A stretch of 18,118 nucleotides of DNA from an uncultured Dorea sp. (GCA_900543415.1 UQRE01000043.1:1-18118); one strand, 5' to 3'. Positions 8,101 to 16,071 are shown, counted from the first letter of the stretch. The notes: a model not told the origin generated them from the sequence alone. Numbers and translations: made by a program.

Positions 8101-8199
8101 GGAGAGATGTGATAGATAATGCAGGGCAGAGCCTAAAAAAATAATATTTTGAGGAATTTATAAATCTGTCTTGTAAGATAAGAAGAACTATGTTAAGGT

Positions 8200-8239
8200 A
8201 AATGCACCCGAAAGGAGATGATTTCTTTCAGGTGCATTT
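8200..8239 (+). other. Interrupted hairpin downstream of the importer genes
   Basis: AAATGCACC (8200-8208) pairs with GGTGCATTT (8231-8239). After one mismatch, GAAAG (8210-8214) pairs with CTTTC (8225-8229), leaving a ten-base loop. It begins 99 bases after the second permease and may end that transcript. It also contains the first ATG of the open frame 8202-8639, which weakens that ATG as a true start. Confidence 0.5.
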
Positions 8240-8639
8240 CAAACATTCTGAAATCTATTTTTCAGTGGAGTATCAGACTCCATTCGTATGGACAGTTTCG
8301 TCCGAAAAATCAATGTTTGAAGAAAGTTATCGCGCGGCGAAAATGATGCTTGGCGCGGAGTCTTATTGGAAAGATATTAAAAGCGAAAAGGAGAATGGAG
8401 GAATGGATATGTGTAAGGCGTTGGAAGATTTACGTCAGGAAGGAATTGATATTGGAGTAGAGCGTGGAATGAAGCTGGGAGAGGAACGCGGAGTAGAACA
8501 AGGTGTGATCCGTTTTATCGAAGCCTTTCAGGAGATGGGGATGTCTTATGAGGACACTGCGAGAAAGTTACAGGAAAAATTCAGTCTGACAGAAGAAGAT
8601 GCGGAACAGAAAATGAAGGCTTGCTGGAAAGCAGAGTAG
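8202..8639 (+). CDS. C-terminal remnant of an Rpn/PD-(D/E)XK-family gene; likely expressed part 8409-8639
   Basis: The frame of 145 residues lacks the nuclease domain of Rpn-type (recombination-promoting nuclease, PD-(D/E)XK 'transposase') proteins but keeps what looks like their C-terminal region: FEESYRAAKMMLGAESYW, then MCKALEDLRQEG, a charged glycine-spaced linker (GIDIGVERGMKLGEERGVEQG) and a helical end. The first ATG (8202) lies in a hairpin with a poor ribosome site. An internal ATG at 8409 has GGAGG at 8397-8401 with ideal spacing and would give a 76-residue protein. In E. coli, rpn genes make small C-terminal proteins from internal starts that counter the full-length nuclease, so this piece could be a surviving antitoxin-like product. 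The alternative is simple decay. The family assignment rests on pattern memory, not on a search. Confidence 0.5.
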   Translation: MHPKGDDFFQVHFKHSEIYFSVEYQTPFVWTVSSEKSMFEESYRAAKMMLGAESYWKDIKSEKENGGMDMCKALEDLRQEGIDIGVERGMKLGEERGVEQGVIRFIEAFQEMGMSYEDTARKLQEKFSLTEEDAEQKMKACWKAE

Positions 8640-8658
8640 AATATAGGGAGCATGAGAC

Positions 8659-8689
8659 CAAGGCGGATGTTGTCCGCCTTGATTTTTTT
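8659..8689 (+). terminator. Rho-independent terminator after the Rpn fragment
   Basis: CAAGGCGGA (8659-8667) pairs perfectly with TCCGCCTTG (8673-8681) over a five-base loop, followed by A and seven T (8683-8689). It is placed 20 bases after the stop codon. Confidence 0.9.
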
Positions 8690-8723
8690 ATGACATTGAA
8701 ACTTTGTTTCCATGTCATAAAAA
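8685..8723. repeat. Long interrupted palindrome overlapping the terminator T-run
   Basis: Bases 8685-8696 pair with 8712-8723 over 12 bp; after one mismatch, GAAAC (8698-8702) pairs with GTTTC (8706-8710) around a TTT loop. It begins inside the T-run of the preceding terminator. A promoter-like pair, TTGAAA (8696) and TAAAAA (8718) 16 bases apart, is embedded in it and points to the structured element downstream. Confidence 0.6.
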
Positions 8724-8866
8724 GTCTCCGGCAGGATGCGAACTGCGGCGTAAGATGTAAATGTCGCACATGCGACCGCCGCAGGCGCGAAAATCTCGCA
8801 AGGGAGATTCTGTGCTCAACAGGGAAGTGCCTTTAATTTTTCTTAATTTTAACATTCTTCCCTGTT
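8724..8866 (+). other. GC-rich structured intergenic element, possible small RNA or dispersed repeat
   Basis: This stretch is richer in GC than its surroundings and folds well. CTGCGGCG (8743-8750) pairs with CGCCGCAG (8777-8784), directly stacked on an inner hairpin GTCGC-ACAT-GCGAC (8763-8776). A third hairpin joins AATCTC (8792-8797) to GAGATT (8804-8809). It ends with AACAGGGAAG (8818-8827) pairing with CTTCCCTGTT (8857-8866) and a short T-run, which looks like a terminator with a 29-base loop. No convincing protein is encoded; a 71-residue frame crosses the earlier terminator and is composition-driven. I do not recognise a named RNA family. Confidence 0.4.
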
Positions 8867-8871
8867 TTTGA

Positions 8872-8900
8872 TTTACATTTGTGCGATATACTTTTATAGT
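8872..8900 (+). promoter_or_regulatory. Sigma-A promoter of the phospholipase-MFS-two-component unit
   Basis: TTTACA (8872-8877) and TATAGT (8895-8900) are exactly 17 bases apart; each fits five of six consensus positions. Transcription would begin near 8907, with AGGAGG at 8917-8922 and ATG at 8929. Confidence 0.6.
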
Positions 8901-8928
8901 TAAGATATGAGAAGTTAGGAGGGATATT

Positions 8929-9720
8929 ATGCCTGCAATTTATGCACATGATCGTTTTGGCGAAAAAGTCGCTAAAAAATTAGACGGAGAGCTAAAACGT
9001 TTTGTTTTTGAATATTACCCACAGTTTGAAATCGGTCTTCAAGGACCGGATATCTTCTTTTTCTATCGTCCGTATACGAAAAACAGAGTTGTAAAATATG
9101 GGAATCATTTACATGCAATTTCTGCGAAACCTTTTTTTGAACATGCGATGAAAGTCATTAACAAACGTGGAAGAGACAGCGCACAGTATGCGTATCTTCT
9201 TGGATTTATCTGTCATTATATTTTAGACAGCGAATGTCATCCTTACGTGGAGCAAATGATTGAGAAGACGGGCGTACAACATCTGGAGATTGAAGAGGAG
9301 TTTGAAAAATATCTGCTTAAAAAGGACAGGCAGGATCCGCTTGCTTTCCGGCTTGCAGCGCTTGTTCCGACGGATGTGATGACCGCCAAGGCGATTGCTC
9401 CGTTTTATGAAAATATTACGTGGAAGACAGCGAGAAAATCACTGTACTGGCTTCGCTTTGTGAAGAATCTGTTCCGTGCGCCGAGAAGCTTGAAGAGAGG
9501 GATTATCAATACTGTCATGCGGTTGACCGGACAGTATGATAAGATTAAAGGTCTCATGCACCAGAAGAAGGATCACCCGAAATGTGCAGAGACGAACAAA
9601 GGATTGAATCAAAGGCTTGAGGGGGCAGTTGATTTAGCGGTTATGATGATGGAGAGTTTTGATGAGAGTCTGCGCAGTGGATTGCGATTAAACGAACGGT
9701 TTGATCGCACGTTTGAATAG
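8929..9720 (+). CDS. Zinc-dependent phospholipase C-like protein
   Basis: This 263-residue protein matches the zinc-dependent phospholipase C-like family (PF00882 type), whose all-helical fold holds metal ions with histidines and aspartates. Likely ligands are H7 near the start (MPAIYAHDRFG), D41 in GLQGPDIFFFY, H60 and H62, H96 and D100 in GFICHYILDSECHPY, H104, and H118 with E122 in HLEIEEEFE. No signal peptide is visible, so it is probably cytoplasmic, unlike clostridial alpha-toxins; the true substrate of such short proteins is not established. It has a strong ribosome site and is the first gene of a close-packed unit (12 bases to the next gene). Nothing suggests a toxin role: there is no C-terminal C2/PLAT domain. 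Confidence 0.8.
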   Translation: MPAIYAHDRFGEKVAKKLDGELKRFVFEYYPQFEIGLQGPDIFFFYRPYTKNRVVKYGNHLHAISAKPFFEHAMKVINKRGRDSAQYAYLLGFICHYILDSECHPYVEQMIEKTGVQHLEIEEEFEKYLLKKDRQDPLAFRLAALVPTDVMTAKAIAPFYENITWKTARKSLYWLRFVKNLFRAPRSLKRGIINTVMRLTGQYDKIKGLMHQKKDHPKCAETNKGLNQRLEGAVDLAVMMMESFDESLRSGLRLNERFDRTFE

Positions 9721-9732
9721 GAGAAGGATGAG

Positions 9733-10962
9733 ATGAAGCTAACAAAATTAGAAAAATATTGGATACTTTATGATGTGGGAAATTCAGCATTTATCATGCT
9801 TGTGTCTACCATTATCCCGATTTATTTTAATTATCTTGCGGGCAATGCCGGAATATCTGAAGTGGATTATCTGGCTTACTGGGGCTATGCAGCTTCTGTC
9901 GCAACGGTGATTGTGGCTTTGATCGGTCCAATCTTAGGTTCGGTGGCAGATACGAAAAACTACAGGAAGCCCTTGTTTGTGATTTCCATGATGGTGGGAG
10001 TGATCGGCTGTGCGGCATTGTCAGTTCCAACTTCGTGGATTGTGTTTCTTGCTGTATTTGTAATTGCAAAAGTAGGATATAATGCAAGTCTTATTTTCTA
10101 TGATTCTATGTTAGTGGATGTAACGACAGGAGAACGGATGGATATGGTATCTTCTCATGGATATGCGTGGGGATATATTGGAAGTTGTATTCCGTTTGTA
10201 ATCTCTTTAGTCTTTGTTCTTATGTATGAGAAGATTGGAATTACAATGAAAATGGCTATGGCAATCGCATTTTTCATCAATGCAGCGTGGTGGCTGTTAG
10301 TTACCATTCCGCTGCTTCGAAAGTATGAGCAGAATTATTACGCAGAAATGCCGAAGCATCCGGTGCGGGACAGTTTTAAAAGATTAGGTCGCACCTTGTC
10401 TTCCATCAAGAAGGAGAAAAATATTTTCCTGTATCTTCTGTCCTTTTTCTTCTTTATTGACGGAGTGTATACGATTATTGAGATGGCGACAGCATATGGA
10501 AGTGCGTTGGGACTTGATTCTACGGGACTTTTGCTGGCGCTTCTTGTGACACAGATCGTAGCCTTTCCGTGTGCGTTAATCTTTTCGAAGTTATCCAAGA
10601 AATATGCAACAGATTTCTTGATCAAAATCTGTATTCTGGCATATTTTGGAATTGCGGTTTTTGCGATCCAATTAGATAAACAGTGGGAATTTTGGCTTCT
10701 GGCTGTATTAGTGGGAATGTTTCAAGGAGCGATTCAAGCATTGTCTCGATCTTATTTTGCGAAAATTATTCCGGCAGAAAAATCGGGGGAATATTTTGGG
10801 ATTTATGATATCTGCGGAAAAGGAGCATCCTTTATGGGGACAACACTTGTGGGAATCGTAGCACAGGTTACCAATGTGGCAAATGCAGGAGTTGGAATTA
10901 TCGCGGTTTTATTTATGGTAGGTTTTGTATTGTTCCATAAAGCAGCAAAGTTGAACAGATAG
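9733..10962 (+). CDS. MFS transporter, UMF1/Atg22-like family
   Basis: This is a polytopic membrane protein of 409 residues with about 12 hydrophobic segments. The opening WILYDVGNSAFIMLVSTIIPIYFNYLAG is typical of the UMF1 (unknown major facilitator 1, Atg22-like) family, as are GPILGSVADTKNYRKPLF after the second helix, ANAGVG near the end, and the segment FQGAIQALSRSYFAKIIPAEKSGEYFGIYDICGKG, a conserved signature of this family. Some relatives move amino acids; the substrate here is unknown. AGGAGAAGG (9719-9727) overlaps the stop of the upstream gene, so co-expression is likely. The next gene's ribosome site overlaps this stop in the same way. Confidence 0.87.
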   Translation: MKLTKLEKYWILYDVGNSAFIMLVSTIIPIYFNYLAGNAGISEVDYLAYWGYAASVATVIVALIGPILGSVADTKNYRKPLFVISMMVGVIGCAALSVPTSWIVFLAVFVIAKVGYNASLIFYDSMLVDVTTGERMDMVSSHGYAWGYIGSCIPFVISLVFVLMYEKIGITMKMAMAIAFFINAAWWLLVTIPLLRKYEQNYYAEMPKHPVRDSFKRLGRTLSSIKKEKNIFLYLLSFFFFIDGVYTIIEMATAYGSALGLDSTGLLLALLVTQIVAFPCALIFSKLSKKYATDFLIKICILAYFGIAVFAIQLDKQWEFWLLAVLVGMFQGAIQALSRSYFAKIIPAEKSGEYFGIYDICGKGASFMGTTLVGIVAQVTNVANAGVGIIAVLFMVGFVLFHKAAKLNR

Positions 10963-10972
10963 GAGAATGGAC

Positions 10973-11710
10973 GTGGCAAATATTTTATTACTGGAAGATG
11001 ACGAAAGTCTAAATCGGGGAATCAGTTTAAAACTTCAAAAAGAAGGATATCAAGTGTTCAGTGCGTTTGGCGTGATGGAAGCGAAACAGATTTTTGACAG
11101 TCAGAAAATAGATCTGATCATCAGTGATATTACTATGAAAGATGGAAACGGGCTGGAATTTGCCGGATGGGTAAGAAAGACAAGTGACGTACATCTTATC
11201 TTTCTTACTGCGCTTAATCAAGAAGTGGATATTGTAAATGGATATGATGTGGGAGCTGATGATTATATTACGAAACCTTTCAGGCTTCTTGTGCTGATCT
11301 CCAAAGTTCATGCGTTAATGCGGCGGATCGATCAGAGTAGTGGAGGGGCAGCAGAGAAAGAGCAGGAGATCTGTTCGGGGAATATCCGTGTACAGCGCGC
11401 GCAGATGAAAGTATATCACGGAGAAGAGGAGTTGAATCTCAGCAAAAAAGAGCTTCAGCTTCTGTGTTATTTTCTGGAGCATTCGGGGCAGATTATTTCC
11501 AAAGAGCAGATTTTGGAAGCGGTGTGGGATATTGACGGGCAATTTGTGGATGACAATACGGTGCCTGTGACGATCAGCCGATTGAAGAAACGACTTGCAG
11601 ACAGTGAGAGATCCGGAAGTAAGAATGAGGCAGAAAAGGATGATACAGAATATATTAAAAATGTCAGGGGGCTTGGATATCTATGGACAATGGAAGTTTG
11701 GACGCAGTGA
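10973..11710 (+). CDS. OmpR/PhoB-family response regulator
   Basis: This is a DNA-binding response regulator of 245 residues from the GTG at 10973. The receiver domain has the acidic pair in LLLEDDE (D9, D10), phospho-acceptor D52 in IISDITMKDG, T79 in FLTAL and K101 in ADDYITKPF. A winged-helix output domain follows (LNLSKKELQLLCYFLEHSGQ ... VTISRLKKRL ... YIKNVRGLGYLW). The wing carries a charged insert (about SERSGSKNEAEKDD), longer than usual. I prefer GTG 10973 over ATG 10967 because AGGAG at 10961-10965 is only one base from the ATG but seven from the GTG. The kinase gene overlaps its 3' end. The likely target is the ABC operon starting at 12889. Confidence 0.9.
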   Translation: MANILLLEDDESLNRGISLKLQKEGYQVFSAFGVMEAKQIFDSQKIDLIISDITMKDGNGLEFAGWVRKTSDVHLIFLTALNQEVDIVNGYDVGADDYITKPFRLLVLISKVHALMRRIDQSSGGAAEKEQEICSGNIRVQRAQMKVYHGEEELNLSKKELQLLCYFLEHSGQIISKEQILEAVWDIDGQFVDDNTVPVTISRLKKRLADSERSGSKNEAEKDDTEYIKNVRGLGYLWTMEVWTQ

Positions 11711-12786
11711 TACAAAAAAGAGAACGGGGGTACATCTGGCTGGAACAGAGATTAAGAAAAAATCTTGCCGTAACGACAGTGTTCGTGACGGCATGTTTTC
11801 TTTTCTTATTTATATTGGAAATTTTGTACGGAGCAGGAGGACAAAAAGAAGGGTTCTGGATCTTGTTTTTCGGTATTTTTGTGTTGGCACTAATCGGAAA
11901 TGTACTGTGGCAGTTTTTTTCTTACCGGAAGGAATACAGAGAAGCTCTGTCTCTTCAAGCGTATCTGGAAGCATTTGAAAACGGAGAGTATGAATTTCAA
12001 GGAACAGAAAATGGTGTGGAGCTTGGAATACGCTCACAGATTATTGAACAGTTGGAACGATTGGGAAGAGCTTTCTGCGTGATCAAGGAACAACTCATAG
12101 AAGAAAAGGAAGAGACAAATGAATTAGTCACAGATATTTCTCATCAGATCAAGACTCCGATCTCGGCAATTCATATGAGTCTGGAACTTCTGCAAGATAC
12201 GCAGACAACGGAGGCTGAAAAACAAGAATTTTTAGATCGGGCACAAAAGGAAGTAAAAAAGTTAAATAGCCTTTTGGAGACGTTATTTCAATTATCTCGT
12301 CTGGAACGCGGAATGATTTATCTTGCACCGGAACGGGCAAGCTTGAAAGAAACGTTGGTTCGAGCGGTCAATGGGGTATATTTGAAAGCAAATGAGAAGC
12401 ATATTGAGATTGAGATGGAACCATTTGAAGATATTGAAATCTGTCATGATGTGAAATGGACAGCGGAAGCATTTGCCAACGTAATTGAAAATAGTGTGAA
12501 ATATTCGCCGGAAGGATCGCACGTAAAGATTCGGGTAGAGCCTTATATATCTTATATATCTGTGGAAGTAGAGGATCAGGGAATCGGTGTAGATAAGGAG
12601 GAATATGTCAATATCTTTAAGCGGTTTTACCGAGGGAAAGAAGCGGAGAGAACGGTTTCAGAAGGCGCCGGTGTAGGTCTTTATTTGGTGAGAAAGATTT
12701 TAGAAGAACAAGGCGGAAATGTGAGAGTATTAAAATCCGGCGCATCGGGAACTACTTTTCAAATGGTGCTTCCAAAAGAAAGATAA
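11683..12786 (+). CDS. Sensor histidine kinase, intramembrane-sensing type
   Basis: This kinase of 367 residues partners the response regulator. Two membrane helices (about 28-49 and 58-80) are joined by only some eight outside residues, the layout of intramembrane-sensing (BceS-like) kinases that take their signal from a partner ABC transporter. The phospho-acceptor is H154 in VTDISHQIKTPISAIH; the ATPase domain has the N-box FANVIENSVKYSPEG (264-278), G1 DQGIGVD (298-304) and G2 GAGVGLYL (328-335). The start is uncertain: ATG 11683 overlaps the regulator by 28 bases, while GTG 11707 overlaps its TGA in the common GTGA form and would give 359 residues. Tight coupling to the regulator and the next-door FtsX-type ABC pair support a peptide or envelope-stress role. 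Confidence 0.9.
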   Translation: MDNGSLDAVIQKRERGYIWLEQRLRKNLAVTTVFVTACFLFLFILEILYGAGGQKEGFWILFFGIFVLALIGNVLWQFFSYRKEYREALSLQAYLEAFENGEYEFQGTENGVELGIRSQIIEQLERLGRAFCVIKEQLIEEKEETNELVTDISHQIKTPISAIHMSLELLQDTQTTEAEKQEFLDRAQKEVKKLNSLLETLFQLSRLERGMIYLAPERASLKETLVRAVNGVYLKANEKHIEIEMEPFEDIEICHDVKWTAEAFANVIENSVKYSPEGSHVKIRVEPYISYISVEVEDQGIGVDKEEYVNIFKRFYRGKEAERTVSEGAGVGLYLVRKILEEQGGNVRVLKSGASGTTFQMVLPKER

Positions 12787-12798
12787 CTTGCGAGTACA

Positions 12799-12823
12799 AA
12801 GAATAACAATTTTGTTATCTTTT
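12799..12823 (+). terminator. Weak AT-rich hairpin after the kinase gene
   Basis: ATAACA (12803-12808) pairs with TGTTAT (12813-12818), extended by AAG/CTT with one bulge and followed by T. It could partly separate the two-component unit from the ABC operon. Confidence 0.35.
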
Positions 12824-12840
12824 CTGAAAGTGAATTGTAA

Positions 12841-12863
12841 GACTCCTGAGGTACGATAGAGTC
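12841..12863 (+). promoter_or_regulatory. Candidate activator-dependent promoter of the ABC exporter
   Basis: TACGAT at 12852-12857 can serve as a -10, but nothing like a -35 lies 16-18 bases upstream, as in promoters driven by a bound response regulator. GACTC (12841-12845) and GAGTC (12859-12863) form an inverted repeat around it. This would be the natural target of the neighbouring regulator. The ATPase start follows AAGGGAG at 12875-12881. Confidence 0.3.
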
Positions 12864-12888
12864 AGAATTAAGAGAAGGGAGTTTTTGT

Positions 12889-13557
12889 ATGAAAGCAATT
12901 TTAGAGACAGAAGATCTTGTAAAATATTACGGAGAAGGAGAAAATCAGGTACGTGCCATCGACCACACCAGTATGCAGGTACAGCACGGTGAGTTTGTTG
13001 CAGTGGTAGGGCGTTCCGGTTCTGGAAAGAGTACGCTTCTTCATATGCTCGGCGGTCTGGACCGCCCGGACAGTGGGAAAGTTTACATTGAGGGAAGAGA
13101 CATTTTCGATTTGAAGGATGAACAACTGGCTGTATTCCGAAGGAGGAAGATTGGTTTTATTTTTCAAGACTATAATCTGATGCCTGCGTTAAATGTGTGG
13201 GAAAATATCGTACTTCCGATCGGGCTTGACGGGAAGAAAGTGAAGAAAGATTTTGTCTTGGATATAGTGAAAAGTATCGGAATGGAAGAACGTCTTCATG
13301 CTATGCCGAATCAACTATCCGGCGGCCAGAAGCAGCGTGTGGCTATCGCACGCGCACTTGCAGCCCGTCCGGCAATTATTTTGGCTGATGAGCCTACCGG
13401 TAATCTGGATTCTCACACCGAGATGGAAGTAATTTCTATTTTGAAAAATTGTGTCAGCAAATACGGACAGACGCTTGTTATGATTACCCATGATGAAACA
13501 ATTGCACAGATGGCAGACCGCGTGATCGTCATTGCAGATGGTAAGGTGGTGAGCTAG
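12889..13557 (+). CDS. ABC transporter ATP-binding protein, MacB/LolD/BceA type
   Basis: This cytoplasmic ATPase of 222 residues pairs with FtsX-type permeases. Walker A is GRSGSGKST (41-49), the Q-loop is IFQDYNLMPALNVWENIVLP with Q93, the signature LSGGQKQR spans 143-150, Walker B is IILADEPTGNLD (E168) and the H-loop is MITHDE with H201. The DEPTGNLDS and NLMPALNVWENI wording is typical of the MacB/LolD/BceA group, which powers mechanical work on peptides or lipids across the envelope and not classical solute import. The gene ends in TAG immediately before the permease ATG. A 102-base leader separates it from the kinase gene. Confidence 0.92.
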   Translation: MKAILETEDLVKYYGEGENQVRAIDHTSMQVQHGEFVAVVGRSGSGKSTLLHMLGGLDRPDSGKVYIEGRDIFDLKDEQLAVFRRRKIGFIFQDYNLMPALNVWENIVLPIGLDGKKVKKDFVLDIVKSIGMEERLHAMPNQLSGGQKQRVAIARALAARPAIILADEPTGNLDSHTEMEVISILKNCVSKYGQTLVMITHDETIAQMADRVIVIADGKVVS

Positions 13558-16071
13558 ATGAACATTGTGACAAAGACAGCGCTTGCAAATTTTCGACGAA
13601 ATAAAAGCCGGAATGTTCTGGTTGGTATTGCCGTTTTACTGACTACGATTTTACTGACAGCAGTTCCGATGGTACTCTTCGGAGGCTTTGTAATAGAGAA
13701 TGAAGCGATCAAGGAGATCTATCCGACTTATCATGCAATGTACCGGAATGTGGACGGAGAAACAGCGGAAAAAATGGCAAAGGATGACCGAATCAAGGAG
13801 ATTGGATTTCGGGAAGATCCGGCATATATGATTGCAGAAAACGAAGATGTGATCATCAGTATGGTGTATGCAGATGAGATGGTCTGTCGGGAGAACCGAC
13901 TCAATTTGACGGAGGGACGTTTTCCGAAGAAGGAAGATGAGATTGTAGTGACCAGAGGGCTCCTTGAAGAAATGGGGCTGACAGGAGAAATCGGTGACCG
14001 CATTACAGTATCTTATCAAGTATCAGAGGACGGAGGTCTCTCTCTTGCTCATGAACAGGAATTTACCATCACTGGTTTTCAGCCGGACAGCAAAGAGTCG
14101 GAAGAAAAAGGAATCTATTCGGCAATGGTGTCCAAAGCATTTGCAGACTCCGTCATTTCCAAAGGACAACACGCATATCGCTTATATGTGAAGCTCGCCG
14201 GTGTGGACAGGAAAGTAACCGATGAGATTGAAGCGATGATTCAGGAGCTTGGAGAGGACTATGGGATTCAAGAGCGGGATATTGTTACAAATTCCGATAT
14301 GCTTATAGCAACGTATAAAGATCCGGCGATATATATGGGACTGGCAGGATTCCTTCTTGTAACCGTATTTGCAGGTGTCATTACAATTTACAGTATTTAT
14401 TACGTGTCTATGCTTGGGAAAGTGCAGGAGTATGGAAAACTCCGGGCAATCGGAGCCACCAGAAAGCAGATTCGAAAGCTCGTATTTCGTGAAGGGCTTG
14501 CAGTTGCAGGAATTACAGTTCCCATAGGATTAATTCTGGGGAGTGTATGTGGTGTGCAGATTATGAAAGCAGTCGTGCGTCACGGTGTTTCCACAGAAAA
14601 TATTCTGTCAGAGCCAATGAAGCAGTTGATTGAAGATGGAAAAGTGTCTATCATCCAACCGTGGATTCTGGTACTTGCAGCCGTAGTTGCATTTGTAACA
14701 GTCTATCTTGCTCTTCTTCGTCCAATGAAAATTGCCAGCCGGATCACTGCTATCGAAGCAATCCGGTATCAGGGCGAAAAGCCAAAGAAGAGGCGTGCAG
14801 GAAAAAAAGAGAAACAGAAAAAAGAACGAAAAGGATACGAGGAACTTAGTATCGGTAAGCTTACGTTATCCAATCTCGGAAGAAATAAAAAGCGTACTGC
14901 GGTCACCATTGCCGCGCTTGGAATGACCGGAATTTTCTTCATCACCGTTGCAACACTTTTGAGCTGTGTGAACCCTAAGACGATGACAGAGGAAGAGATA
15001 CGAAGTGATGTATGTGTCAGCATCAACAGTTGGATTGGCGATAAGATGCATCCGGAGCGTGAAATTCAGAATATTCAAAAAAACAATCCGCTGACAGATG
15101 AACTGAAAGAACAGATCTTATCGATAGAAGGAGTGGAAAAGGTTGAAGAAAGCTTCTTTGCAGGAGCATTGATCACAAATATTGAAGAATTAAAGGAAGA
15201 TGACGGAGCGCCATTAGACAGTGGTATTTCCGGTGTCAGTGACGAACTGATAGAGGCGGCTGAGAAATACGTGACCAAAGGGTCTCTGGAAGATCCTAAG
15301 CTTCGTGATGGAACAGGAGCCATTCTGGGAGAAGGCTATATTACACACTATACAGATCTGACAGTTGGAGATGTTGTGGAGGTCAAATTGAAAGACGGTG
15401 ATAAACTGCTGCCAAAGAGTTTTGAGATTGTGGCGGTTGTAGATGCGCCGAACAGTATGTTGGGAAACAGTCTGACTGTGCCGGAGAAAGCGCTCCAAGA
15501 CATGTGTGAACAAGACCTTACAGATCAGTTTGATATTTTTATTGAATCATCTCATTACGAGGAAGCGGAAAAAACAATTGAAGAACTTATTGCAAATCAA
15601 GAGTTCCTTGAGACGTCTGATTACAAGAGTATCTACAAAGAAATGGAAAAAAGCATCGGAATGTTGTCCTACATGGGATATGGAATGTTGGGCGTCTTTG
15701 GACTTATCGGAATCTTAAATCTGGTCAATACAATGATCAACAGCGTTCATGTGCGGAAGAAAGAACTTGGAATGCTGCAGGCAATCGGCATGTCAGACCG
15801 ACAGACCGTTCGGATGCTTCAATTAGAAGGTCTTGTATATACGGTGGGAACGCTGATCTTATCTCTTGGAGTCGGAAGTCTGACAGGCTATGCTTTATTC
15901 TTAAAGGCGAGACAAGAGGGAATGTTTGGAGTTCGTTATTATGAATATCCAGTCGTTCCGGCAGTCATTCTCATCGTGGTGGTTTTGCTGCTCCAGATTT
16001 TGATCACCTATCTTGTAAATTCAAATTTTAAGAAACAAAGTCTGATAGATCGAGTACGGTTTGCAGAGTAA
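13558..16071 (+). CDS. FtsX-like ABC permease with two FtsX modules
   Basis: This membrane subunit of 837 residues contains two FtsX/MacB-type modules in tandem. Predicted helices lie near 20-44, 262-282, 314-336 and 364-388 (module 1) and 444-468, 701-724, 756-783 and 798-822 (module 2), with a large outside domain after the first helix of each module (about 45-260 and 469-700). The FtsX motif KVQEYGKLRAIGATRKQIRK in module 1 is echoed by VRKKELGMLQAIGMSDRQTV in module 2. A very basic linker (about 408-426) joins the halves inside the cell. BceB-type permeases have ten helices and one large outside domain, so this is a different architecture beside a Bce-like sensor. It likely expels or reacts to peptides or envelope-active compounds. 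It starts directly at the ATPase stop. Confidence 0.92.
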   Translation: MNIVTKTALANFRRNKSRNVLVGIAVLLTTILLTAVPMVLFGGFVIENEAIKEIYPTYHAMYRNVDGETAEKMAKDDRIKEIGFREDPAYMIAENEDVIISMVYADEMVCRENRLNLTEGRFPKKEDEIVVTRGLLEEMGLTGEIGDRITVSYQVSEDGGLSLAHEQEFTITGFQPDSKESEEKGIYSAMVSKAFADSVISKGQHAYRLYVKLAGVDRKVTDEIEAMIQELGEDYGIQERDIVTNSDMLIATYKDPAIYMGLAGFLLVTVFAGVITIYSIYYVSMLGKVQEYGKLRAIGATRKQIRKLVFREGLAVAGITVPIGLILGSVCGVQIMKAVVRHGVSTENILSEPMKQLIEDGKVSIIQPWILVLAAVVAFVTVYLALLRPMKIASRITAIEAIRYQGEKPKKRRAGKKEKQKKERKGYEELSIGKLTLSNLGRNKKRTAVTIAALGMTGIFFITVATLLSCVNPKTMTEEEIRSDVCVSINSWIGDKMHPEREIQNIQKNNPLTDELKEQILSIEGVEKVEESFFAGALITNIEELKEDDGAPLDSGISGVSDELIEAAEKYVTKGSLEDPKLRDGTGAILGEGYITHYTDLTVGDVVEVKLKDGDKLLPKSFEIVAVVDAPNSMLGNSLTVPEKALQDMCEQDLTDQFDIFIESSHYEEAEKTIEELIANQEFLETSDYKSIYKEMEKSIGMLSYMGYGMLGVFGLIGILNLVNTMINSVHVRKKELGMLQAIGMSDRQTVRMLQLEGLVYTVGTLILSLGVGSLTGYALFLKARQEGMFGVRYYEYPVVPAVILIVVVLLLQILITYLVNSNFKKQSLIDRVRFAE

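Noticed and set aside
8621..8836. 71-residue arginine/cysteine-rich small protein
   Set aside because: It crosses a strong terminator and a palindrome, has no ribosome site and reflects the base composition of the structured element.
8929..9720. Secreted alpha-toxin-like phospholipase
   Set aside because: No signal peptide and no C-terminal lipid-binding domain; only the general zinc-PLC-like fold can be supported.
10967..10972. ATG 10967 as start of the response regulator
   Set aside because: It is one base from AGGAG, too close for initiation; GTG 10973 has proper spacing and leads directly into the receiver domain.
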